Assembly: GCA_934307185.1 (NCBI GenBank)
Contig: CAKRCJ010000109.1
Coordinates: 1-7,390 of the forward strand
Length of the DNA stretch: 7,390 bases
Source: an uncultured Roseburia sp.
Lineage (GTDB): Bacteria > Bacillota > Clostridia > Lachnospirales > Lachnospiraceae
Reading direction: 5' to 3'
This document shows positions 1-6,752 of this stretch, piece after piece (within the stretch, counting starts at the first letter, position 1; every line of letters begins with the position of its first letter). Made by a program: the position numbers and the translations under genes. Under the pieces are notes generated by a model. It was given only the letters and a program-made list of their open reading frames with translations, made no database searches and was not told the origin of the DNA.

Positions 1-996
1 GTTGTATTGATGAACAAGAATGGTGTTAATTACCGCATCTGCAGCGAATTAAATAAAGCCATTCAGGTTATAAATAAACCAAATCCAACAGAGCTTATGA
101 AAGCCGTTAAGAATAAGACAGAGGTGGATAACACAAGACTTGCACACGTAAAAGACGGTGTTGCAGTTACGAAGTTCATGTACTGGCTTAAGACCAATAT
201 CGGCAAAATCCCGATGACAGAGATTTCCGCATCTGATTATCTGGAGGCGAGAAGAAGAGAGCAGGATAATTTTATTGATTTAAGCTTTTCTACTATCTGT
301 GCATATGGTGCAAATGCCGCCATGATGCATTACTCGGCTACACCGGAGTCAAATGCCGAACTGAAACCGGAGGGCTTTTTGCTGGTAGACTCCGGCGGAC
401 ATTATTATGAGGGAACAACTGACATTACAAGAACCTTTGTATTAGGACCGGTTTCTGATGAAATGAAAAAGCATTTTACCGCAGTCTGCCGTTCAAATAT
501 GAACCTTGCCAATGCGAAGTTCCTTTATGGGGTATGCGGTCTTAATCTTGATATTTTAGCAAGAGGTCCACTCTGGGAAATGGGAATTGACTACAAGTGC
601 GGAACCGGACACGGTGTAGGCTATATTTTAAATGTACACGAAGGTCCAAACGGTTTCCGCTGGAAAATCGTACCGGAACGCCATGACAGCGGTGTATTAG
701 AGGAAGGCATGATTACAACCGACGAACCGGGTGTATATCTGGAAGGAAAGTACGGTATCCGTACAGAAAACGAACTGGTCTGCCACAAAGCGGAAAAGAA
801 TGAGTACGGACAGTTCATGGAATTTGAAAATATCACTTACGCACCGATTGATTTAGATGCGATTGAACCGGAGCAGATGAGTATGCGTGAGCGTAAGATG
901 TTAAACGATTATCATAAGAAGGTATATGAAGTGATTTCTCCTTATCTGACAGATGATGAGAAGGAATGGTTAAAGAAATATACCCGTGAAATTTAA
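1..996 (+). CDS. Xaa-Pro aminopeptidase, M24B family (C-terminal part, 5' end outside window)
   Basis: Metallopeptidase that removes an N-terminal residue preceding proline, probably cytoplasmic and active in peptide turnover. The frame is open from base 1, so the TTG/ATG codons at 7 and 10 are internal and the N-terminal creatinase-like domains are missing. Numbering from the TTG at 7, the dinuclear-metal ligands are all visible: D128 (VDSGG), D139 (TTDITRTF), H202 (GTGHGVG), E240 (TDEPG) and E254 (RTENEL). Putative catalytic histidines are H108 (MHYSAT) and H211 (NVHEGP). The spacings (11, 63, 38 and 14 residues between successive ligands) match the eukaryotic-type APP1 branch as I recall it. 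Residues about 274-329 match the small C-terminal domain of long, roughly 600-residue family members. The active site looks intact. The gene ends just before a hairpin terminator, so it is probably not part of the following operon. Confidence 0.93.
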   Translation, partial: VVLMNKNGVNYRICSELNKAIQVINKPNPTELMKAVKNKTEVDNTRLAHVKDGVAVTKFMYWLKTNIGKIPMTEISASDYLEARRREQDNFIDLSFSTICAYGANAAMMHYSATPESNAELKPEGFLLVDSGGHYYEGTTDITRTFVLGPVSDEMKKHFTAVCRSNMNLANAKFLYGVCGLNLDILARGPLWEMGIDYKCGTGHGVGYILNVHEGPNGFRWKIVPERHDSGVLEEGMITTDEPGVYLEGKYGIRTENELVCHKAEKNEYGQFMEFENITYAPIDLDAIEPEQMSMRERKMLNDYHKKVYEVISPYLTDDEKEWLKKYTREI

Positions 997-1009
997 AAAA
1001 TAACAGAGT

Positions 1010-1046
1010 GGGACTGCCGCATGCGGCAGCCCCTTTACTGCTTTTT
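1010..1046 (+). terminator. Probable intrinsic terminator after the aminopeptidase gene
   Basis: A perfect 16-bp palindrome, CTGCCGCATGCGGCAG (1014-1029), is extended by GGG (1010-1012) pairing with CCC (1030-1032) around a bulged A at 1013. The result is a strong GC stem with a CATG loop. A T-rich tail follows, but it is interrupted (TTTACTGCTTTTT, 1034-1046), so termination may be partial. The stem begins 13 bases after the stop codon of the upstream gene. It ends directly against the polA Shine-Dalgarno, leaving no room for a separate polA promoter downstream of it. Confidence 0.68.
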
Positions 1047-1056
1047 AAAAGGAGAG
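1047..1056 (+). promoter_or_regulatory. polA ribosome binding site
   Basis: AAAAGGAGAG contains AAGGAG (1049-1054), seven bases before the ATG at 1062. This is near-ideal spacing and fixes the polA start there. The open frame reaches back to a GTG at 1008, but that codon has no comparable site and its first codons would lie inside the terminator hairpin. Confidence 0.85.
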
Positions 1057-1061
1057 AATTT

Positions 1062-3785
1062 ATGAGCGAAAAGCTGGTATTAATCGATGGACACAGCATT
1101 TTAAACAGGGCATTTTTCGGAATTCCCGATTTAACTAATTCCGAAGGGCTTCACACGAATGCGGTCTATGGATTTTTAAATATTATGTTTAAAATTTTAG
1201 AGGAAGAACAGCCAAATTATCTGACGGTTGCCTTTGATGTGTCACAGCCAACTTTCCGCCATAAGATGTATGCAGAATACAAAGGAACCAGAAAGCCGAT
1301 GGCGGAGGAGTTAAGACAGCAGGTTCCACTGATGAAAGAAATGTTAAAGGCAATGGGGGTAACCGTCATTGAAAAAGGTGGTTACGAAGCAGACGATATT
1401 TTAGGAACCATTGCAAAAAGAAGTGAGGCAGAAGGGGTAGAAGTATCGGTTGTGTCGGGAGACAGGGATCTTTTACAGCTTGCAACCGACCATATTAAGA
1501 TCCGAATTCCAAAGACAAAACGTACCGGAACAGAGATTGAAGACTATAATACAAAGGAAGTCCTCGAAAAATATCAGGTAACACCGGTAGAATTTATTGA
1601 TGTGAAAGCCTTAATGGGAGATACCTCGGATAATATTCCGGGAGTTCCGGGTATTGGAGAAAAGACAGCGACGGCACTGATTGCGCAGTACGGCAGTATT
1701 GAAAACTGCTATGCGCATGTGGACGAGATTAAGCCGCCACGCGCAAGTAAGAATTTGAAAGAAAATTATGACCTGGCACAGATGAGCAAGACACTTGCCA
1801 CAATTGAGATAAATGCAGATATTGATTACAACTTAAAAGATGCGAAAATTGAGCAGATTTCTGACTTATATACCGAGGAAGCCTATCTTTTGTGCAAGCG
1901 TCTGGAATTTAAAAACCTGCTTACAAGATTTGAGGTGGAGGCGCCAAAAAATCAGGCAGAGCAGTATTTTAAACTTGTGACAGATAAAAAAGAAGCTGCA
2001 AAGATTTTTAATAAAATTGCAGGAAAAGAATGTGCATTTCAAATTATTCCAACAGAAGAAAAAACAGATGCAAATATGGATGCCGGCGGTCAGATGAATT
2101 TATTTGCAGTGCCGCAGAAAAATGAATTTCTTGGCATTGCGGTCTGTTTTGGAGAAGAAGATATTTACTTTTTCAAGGCAGGAGAAGATCTTGCAAACGA
2201 TGTGCTGTTAGAACTTTTGACACAGTCAAAAGCCTCTGTATATATGACGCTTGATTTAAAGCCGCAGATAAAATTCCTTCATATGCTGGAAAAAAAGCAG
2301 AATGGAACAATTTCGCAGGAAAATATTTTTGACAATGTAATTGCAGCTTACCTTTTAAATCCTTTAAAAAATGATTATCCATATGAAGATATTGCAAAAG
2401 ATTATGGCAGTCTTTTAATACAGTCACGGACTGACCTTCTGGGAAAACTAAGCTATGAGAAGGCTTTGGAAGAAAAAACGGACGAATTTTTAAAAGTAGT
2501 CTGCTTTATGGCATATACAGCATATGTGACGAAAAAGCCGATGGCAGAGGGACTTTGTACGGCCGGCATGGAGAAGCTTTTCAAGACCATCGAGATGCCG
2601 CTTGTATATACGCTTGCGGATATGGAATACAGAGGAATTGCAATTGATGCGGCAAATTTAAAGGAATACGGAGAAGAATTAGCAGTCCGCATCAAAGAGT
2701 TAGAAACCCGGATTTATACCGAAGCAGGAGAAGAATTTAATATTAATTCTCCAAAACAGCTTGGTGTTATTTTGTTTGAGAAGTTAGAAATGCCTTACGG
2801 AAAGAAGACAAAGACCGGTTATTCGACTGCGGCGGAGGTTTTAGATAAACTTGCCCCGGAATATCCGATTGTTGCGGATATTTTAGAGTACCGCCAGCTT
2901 ACAAAGTTAAAATCCACTTATGCGGACGGACTTGCAAATTATATAAAAGAGGATGGAAGAATTCACACCTCCTTTAACCAGACTATTACGGTGACCGGAA
3001 GGCTTAGCAGTACCGAGCCGAATTTACAGAATATTCCGATGAGGATTGAGCTTGGCAGACTGATACGGAAAGCATTTTTACCGGAAAAAGGCTATGTGTT
3101 TATGGATGCTGATTATTCCCAGATTGAACTTCGCGTGCTTGCACATATGTCAGGGGATGAAAAATTAATTGAGGCATACAAAGAGGCACAGGATATTCAC
3201 CGTATCACTGCCTCACAGGTATTCCACATTCCATTCGAGGAAGTTACCGATTTGCAGCGAAGAAACGCGAAGGCAGTTAACTTTGGAATTGTGTATGGAA
3301 TAAGTTCGTTTGGGTTAAGCCAGGACTTAAGCATCAGCAAAAAAGAGGCAGCAGAATATATTGAACGTTATTTTGAAACTTATCCGAAAATCAAAACATT
3401 TTTAGATGGACTCGTAGAGGATGCGAAGAAAAATGGTTATGTCACAACCATGTTTGGAAGAAGAAGACCGGTGCCGGAGCTTTCAAGCAGTAACTTTATG
3501 CAGCGCTCTTTTGGTGAGAGGGTGGCAATGAATGCACCCATTCAGGGAACCGCGGCAGACATTATCAAAATAGCAATGATACGTGTGCATGATAAATTAC
3601 TGGAAGAAAATTTAAAATCCAGACTCATTATCACCGTACACGATGAACTTTTAATTGAGACCGCAGAGGATGAGATTGACCGGGTAAAAGAAATTCTTGA
3701 AGATGGAATGCAGAATGCAGTATCGCTTCATGTGGCACTTGCGATTGACCTTCATACCGGAAAGAACTGGTACGAAGCAAAGTAA
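1062..3785 (+). CDS. polA: DNA polymerase I
   Basis: 907-residue repair polymerase that fills gaps, removes RNA primers and matures Okazaki fragments. The 5' nuclease/flap domain (about 1-290) keeps its acidic metal ligands: D9 (LIDGHS), E109/D111/D112 (EADD), D134/D136 (GDRD) and D187/D190 (GDTSDNIPG), followed by the GVPGIGEKTA helix-hairpin-helix. The middle domain (about 320-520) is a proofreading exonuclease relic. It lacks the DxE of motif I and the final Asp of motif III, as in Bacillus and Taq enzymes, so proofreading is probably absent. The polymerase domain holds motif A DADYSQIE (catalytic D684), motif B RRNAKAVNFGIVYG (R733, K737, F741, Y745) and motif C VHDE (H860, D861, E862). 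F741 is the usual Phe at the sugar-discrimination position. A loop around 334-352 contains QMNLF (344-348), a possible sliding-clamp-binding peptide. The start is set by a strong Shine-Dalgarno. It is first in a probable operon with coaE, 41 bases downstream. Confidence 0.97.
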   Translation: MSEKLVLIDGHSILNRAFFGIPDLTNSEGLHTNAVYGFLNIMFKILEEEQPNYLTVAFDVSQPTFRHKMYAEYKGTRKPMAEELRQQVPLMKEMLKAMGVTVIEKGGYEADDILGTIAKRSEAEGVEVSVVSGDRDLLQLATDHIKIRIPKTKRTGTEIEDYNTKEVLEKYQVTPVEFIDVKALMGDTSDNIPGVPGIGEKTATALIAQYGSIENCYAHVDEIKPPRASKNLKENYDLAQMSKTLATIEINADIDYNLKDAKIEQISDLYTEEAYLLCKRLEFKNLLTRFEVEAPKNQAEQYFKLVTDKKEAAKIFNKIAGKECAFQIIPTEEKTDANMDAGGQMNLFAVPQKNEFLGIAVCFGEEDIYFFKAGEDLANDVLLELLTQSKASVYMTLDLKPQIKFLHMLEKKQNGTISQENIFDNVIAAYLLNPLKNDYPYEDIAKDYGSLLIQSRTDLLGKLSYEKALEEKTDEFLKVVCFMAYTAYVTKKPMAEGLCTAGMEKLFKTIEMPLVYTLADMEYRGIAIDAANLKEYGEELAVRIKELETRIYTEAGEEFNINSPKQLGVILFEKLEMPYGKKTKTGYSTAAEVLDKLAPEYPIVADILEYRQLTKLKSTYADGLANYIKEDGRIHTSFNQTITVTGRLSSTEPNLQNIPMRIELGRLIRKAFLPEKGYVFMDADYSQIELRVLAHMSGDEKLIEAYKEAQDIHRITASQVFHIPFEEVTDLQRRNAKAVNFGIVYGISSFGLSQDLSISKKEAAEYIERYFETYPKIKTFLDGLVEDAKKNGYVTTMFGRRRPVPELSSSNFMQRSFGERVAMNAPIQGTAADIIKIAMIRVHDKLLEENLKSRLIITVHDELLIETAEDEIDRVKEILEDGMQNAVSLHVALAIDLHTGKNWYEAK

Positions 3786-3826
3786 CGGAACAGACAGAGC
3801 ATATAAAAAACAGGTAGGGTAAAGAA

Positions 3827-4420
3827 GTGAAGTTTATTGGTATTACGGGCGGTGTTGGAGCCGGAAAGTCTGCAATTTTAGAGTATATGGCAAAAAAAGA
3901 CCGTGTGAGAGTCATGCTTGCGGATGAGATTGCACATGATTTAATGGAGCCGGGAACATCCTGCTATGAGAAAATCAGAAATACTTTTTCTGCGGAAGAT
4001 ATTTTGGATAAAGAGGACAGGTTTGACCGCATAAAGCTTGCAAAAGTTATTTTTGCCGATGAAAAAAAGCGCATGCAGATGAATGGGATTGTACATCCGG
4101 CTGTCAGGGAATACGTGATACAGATGGCAAAAAAAGAGCGGAAAGAAAAAAAAATAGACGTTCTTGTGTTAGAAGCGGCTCTTTTGATTGAAGAACATTA
4201 TGATGAAATTTGTGATGAACTCTGGTATATTTATACTAAGGAAGAAATCAGGGAACAGAGGCTGATGGCATCAAGAGGATATTCGAAAGAAAAAGTGCAG
4301 CAGATTTTTGGAAGCCAGTTAAAGGAAGAGGAATACCGCAGATATTGTAAGGTAGTTATTGACAATAATGGTGATTTGGTACAGACTTATCATCAGATTG
4401 ATGAAGCAATGAACTTTTGA
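3827..4420 (+). CDS. coaE: Dephospho-CoA kinase
   Basis: Catalyses the last step of coenzyme A synthesis: ATP-dependent phosphorylation of the ribose 3'-hydroxyl of dephospho-CoA, in the cytoplasm. At 197 residues it is the normal family length. The P-loop GGVGAGKS (8-15) lies at the very N-terminus. Family landmarks follow: LADEIAHDLMEPG (D33 in the substrate region), VHPAVR (H90, P91), LLIE (119-122) and the arginine-bearing lid segment around R145-R150. Several motifs are looser than in model enzymes; for example the usual DAD reads LAD. The GTG start is forced: an in-frame TAG lies at 3815-3817, and the next ATG (residue 21) would delete the P-loop. The ribosome site is weak (AGGG, 3816-3819). 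A run of nine A bases (4146-4154) lies mid-gene. It sits between polA and the FtsA-like gene with no terminator on either side, so it is probably co-transcribed. In Bacillus, coaE also lies near polA, but with mutM between them; mutM is absent here. Confidence 0.93.
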   Translation: MKFIGITGGVGAGKSAILEYMAKKDRVRVMLADEIAHDLMEPGTSCYEKIRNTFSAEDILDKEDRFDRIKLAKVIFADEKKRMQMNGIVHPAVREYVIQMAKKERKEKKIDVLVLEAALLIEEHYDEICDELWYIYTKEEIREQRLMASRGYSKEKVQQIFGSQLKEEEYRRYCKVVIDNNGDLVQTYHQIDEAMNF

Positions 4421-4451
4421 GGGATGCCGCATGAAAATTTACAAAATAAGT

Positions 4452-4456
4452 GGGAG
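4452..4456 (+). promoter_or_regulatory. Ribosome binding site choosing the FtsA-like gene start
   Basis: GGGAG lies nine bases before the ATG at 4466. An earlier in-frame ATG at 4424, only three bases after the coaE stop, has just GAGGG touching it, too close for normal initiation. The 14 extra residues it would add look unlike a conserved N-terminus. I therefore place the start at 4466. Confidence 0.7.
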
Positions 4457-4465
4457 ATACTGCAG

Positions 4466-6748
4466 ATGAGTGAAAAAGGAACCTATGAAAAGCCTTATGT
4501 ATTTGGACTCGATATCGGAACGAGAAATGTAGTCGGAACGGTTGGATATAAGTCAGAAGATGGATTTGTTGTAGTTGCACAGTATGTGGAACAACATGAG
4601 ACAAGGGCAATGATTGATGGACAGATTCATGATATCGGACGTGTTGGAAGAACGATAAAGAAAGTAAAAGATAAATTAGAAGAACAGATTGGATGCGTTT
4701 TATCAGAAGTATGTATTGCTGCAGCCGGACGTGTCTTAAAGACAGTTACAACGAATATTGTCTATGATTTTCCGGAAGAAACGGTAGTCGAAAGAGAAGA
4801 TATCCATACATTGGATTTGCTTGGAATTGAGAAGGCACAGGAAATTTTAAAAGAAAAAAATGATACAAATTATAAGTTTTACTGTGTCGGATATTCCGTT
4901 GTGAAATACTATCTGAATGATGAAGTGTTTTCGAGCATTGAAGGGCATAAGGCAGAGCGCATCAGTGAGGATATCATTGTTACGTTTTTACCGGAGGACG
5001 TTGTAGATGGACTTTATTCTGCGGTCGACCATGCCGGACTTGCAGTTGCGAATATGACGTTAGAGCCTATTGCTGCAATTAATGTGGCAATTCCGGAAAG
5101 TTATCGTATGTTAAATATTGCACTTGTGGATATCGGTGCGGGAACATCGGATATTTCTGTGACAAAAGACGGAAGTATTATTGCATATGGCATGATTCCA
5201 CTTGCAGGGGATGAACTCACAGAACTTATTGTCCAGCATTACCTTGTTGATTTTAATACGGCAGAAAAAATCAAACTTGCCAGCGGAACAGATGAAGAGA
5301 TTACATACAAGGACATTATGCAGATTGAGCATACCATTTCTGCGGAGGAAGTATGGGAATTGACGGAACCGGCAGTAGACCGTATGACAACCGAAGTTTC
5401 CGATAAAATCAAAGAGTTAAACGGCGGAACAACAGTCAGTGCAACCTTTATTGTTGGCGGTGGTGGAAAAATCCACGGCTATGAGCAGATGCTTGCGGAA
5501 AAATTAGAACTTCCGAAAGAGCGTGTTGCACTTCGTGGTGAAGAAGTGCTTCAGGAGGTAACATTTGAACAGCCGGATGTTAAGAAGGATCCGTTAATTG
5601 TTACACCGATTGGTATTTGCCTGAATTATTATGACCAGAAGAACAGCTTTATGATGGTTCATTTGAATGGGGAACGTGTGAAGTTATACGATAATAACCG
5701 GTTGCTTATAATGGATGCGGCATTACAGGCAGGGGTTACAAATGAAGATTTGTTCCCGAAAAGGGGAAAAGAAATCCATTATACGGTAAATGGTGTTACA
5801 AGAGTTGCAAGAGGGGAGCAGGGAGAGTCTGCAATTATTACAATGAATGACAGACCGGCAAGCATTAATTCAAAATTAGAGCCTAATTCAGAAATTTTGA
5901 TTACACCTTCTACCGAAGGACCGGCTGCAGAGCTTACAATTGCACAGTTAGAGGAATTTCAGAATTCTACCGTCATGTTTTTTGTCAATGGAAATAAAAT
6001 TATCTGCCCGCGTTTCGTTGAGGTGAATGGTCAGTTAGAACCTCCTTACTATCAGATTAAGGATGGGGATGCGATTGAGACAAGAGCATATTATACGGTT
6101 GCACAGGTTGCAGAGTTTATGGATGTTGAGATTGATACCGACAAAGAAATCATCGTAAACAACCGTGTTGTAGATATGAATTACCTTGTATATGAGAATT
6201 TCAGCATTGAGTGGACCACACTTTCTTACCGTACAATGCCATCTGATGTAGAACAGATACCGGAACAGACAGCAGAGACAGAGGACGCTGTAACAGCAGC
6301 AGAAGAAGCAGCCGAAGCTGTATCAGAGGAAGAAAAGGGACAGGAGCAGTCACAGGAGACGCAGAATGACGCGTCAGAAAATACTGAGGGTGCAGAAGAT
6401 ACAGAGAATGTAAAGAATATCTGGAATACAGGAAACACCGGGGGTGTAGAAAATACCGGGGATGCAGGAAACACAGGAGATGCAGAAGCCGGAGTTACAG
6501 CAGAGAAAACGGAAGCAACAGCGCAGGAAGAGCCTGTCGATGCACTGCATGTAGTGGTCAATGGCACACCAGTTGTACTGACAGGAAAAGATACCTACAT
6601 TTTTGTGGATATATTTAGTTTTTACGACTTTGACCTTTCTGCATCGCAGGGAAGGTCTGTTATCACGAACTTAAATGGTGAAAAAGCCCAGTACACAGCG
6701 CAGTTAAAAGACGGCGACCAGATAGAATTAGCTTGGAAAGAGAAATAA
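4466..6748 (+). CDS. FtsA-like actin-fold ATPase with repeated beta-grasp-like C-terminal modules
   Basis: 760 residues, against about 420 for classical FtsA. The N-terminal part (about 10-385) has the actin/Hsp70 fold signatures: phosphate-1 FGLDIGTRN (D16), a FtsA-type inserted subdomain (about 75-170), phosphate-2 VDIGAGTSD (D222, with D229) and the adenosine motif VGGGGK (330-335). ATP binding is therefore likely. Residues about 437-584 hold three related segments with a recurring VNG...DGD.IE pattern. An acidic, low-complexity linker (about 594-690) follows, then a fourth segment (about 695-757) ending NLNGEKAQYT...LKDGDQIELAWK. These look like small beta-grasp or SLBB-like modules, which is my inference. 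I see no membrane segment, no signal peptide and no C-terminal amphipathic helix of the kind that anchors FtsA, so a classical Z-ring anchor role is doubtful. Similar proteins are usually labelled cell division FtsA-domain proteins; PilM-like is an alternative. The gene lies 45 bases after coaE and 4 before the YycJ-like gene. True function is unknown. Confidence 0.85.
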   Translation: MSEKGTYEKPYVFGLDIGTRNVVGTVGYKSEDGFVVVAQYVEQHETRAMIDGQIHDIGRVGRTIKKVKDKLEEQIGCVLSEVCIAAAGRVLKTVTTNIVYDFPEETVVEREDIHTLDLLGIEKAQEILKEKNDTNYKFYCVGYSVVKYYLNDEVFSSIEGHKAERISEDIIVTFLPEDVVDGLYSAVDHAGLAVANMTLEPIAAINVAIPESYRMLNIALVDIGAGTSDISVTKDGSIIAYGMIPLAGDELTELIVQHYLVDFNTAEKIKLASGTDEEITYKDIMQIEHTISAEEVWELTEPAVDRMTTEVSDKIKELNGGTTVSATFIVGGGGKIHGYEQMLAEKLELPKERVALRGEEVLQEVTFEQPDVKKDPLIVTPIGICLNYYDQKNSFMMVHLNGERVKLYDNNRLLIMDAALQAGVTNEDLFPKRGKEIHYTVNGVTRVARGEQGESAIITMNDRPASINSKLEPNSEILITPSTEGPAAELTIAQLEEFQNSTVMFFVNGNKIICPRFVEVNGQLEPPYYQIKDGDAIETRAYYTVAQVAEFMDVEIDTDKEIIVNNRVVDMNYLVYENFSIEWTTLSYRTMPSDVEQIPEQTAETEDAVTAAEEAAEAVSEEEKGQEQSQETQNDASENTEGAEDTENVKNIWNTGNTGGVENTGDAGNTGDAEAGVTAEKTEATAQEEPVDALHVVVNGTPVVLTGKDTYIFVDIFSFYDFDLSASQGRSVITNLNGEKAQYTAQLKDGDQIELAWKEK
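6377..6484 (+). repeat. Six tandem 18-bp coding repeats in the acidic linker
   Basis: Six contiguous degenerate 18-bp units begin at 6377, 6395, 6413, 6431, 6449 and 6467, in frame with the host gene. The units encode ENTEGA, EDTENV, KNIWNT, GNTGGV, ENTGDA and GNTGDA (residues 638-673). The last three are the most alike in DNA (for example GAAAATACCGGGGATGCA and GGAAACACAGGAGATGCA), which suggests recent duplication. The third unit is the most diverged. Because the unit is a multiple of three, gain or loss of copies would keep the frame and change only linker length. Confidence 0.85.
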
Positions 6749-6752
6749 ATTT

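Noticed and set aside
7..12. TTG/ATG at 7-12 as a true start of a short aminopeptidase
   Set aside because: The frame is open to base 1, and long M24B enzymes with this C-terminal domain have large N-terminal domains, so the gene simply enters the window already in progress.
970..998. TTAAAG and a TTTAAA/TTAAAA-like pair as a polA promoter
   Set aside because: The hexamers match consensus poorly in an A-rich stretch, and the hairpin would follow directly. Not strong enough to annotate.
1008..1061. GTG at 1008 as an upstream start for polA
   Set aside because: The added codons lie in the terminator hairpin and give a peptide unlike Pol I N-termini. The ATG at 1062 has a strong, well-spaced Shine-Dalgarno and begins the conserved MSEKLVLIDGHS.
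833..1099. Antisense open frame across the aminopeptidase end and polA start
   Set aside because: It overlaps two well-supported genes and the terminator, and its translation has no recognisable motif.
3786..3826. Possible promoter or terminator between polA and coaE
   Set aside because: The 41-base gap has no stem-loop with a T tract and no convincing promoter hexamers; it looks like an operon-internal spacer.
4424..4465. ATG at 4424 as the start of the FtsA-like protein
   Set aside because: The GAGGG before it is adjacent to the start codon, too close for normal initiation. The ATG at 4466 has a correctly spaced GGGAG and leads directly into the conserved actin-fold strand.
6226..6567. 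Antisense Ser/Ala/Pro/Val-rich open frame of 113 codons
   Set aside because: It is the mirror of the acidic low-complexity linker and 18-bp repeats on the + strand. Its composition follows from that bias and no homology is evident.
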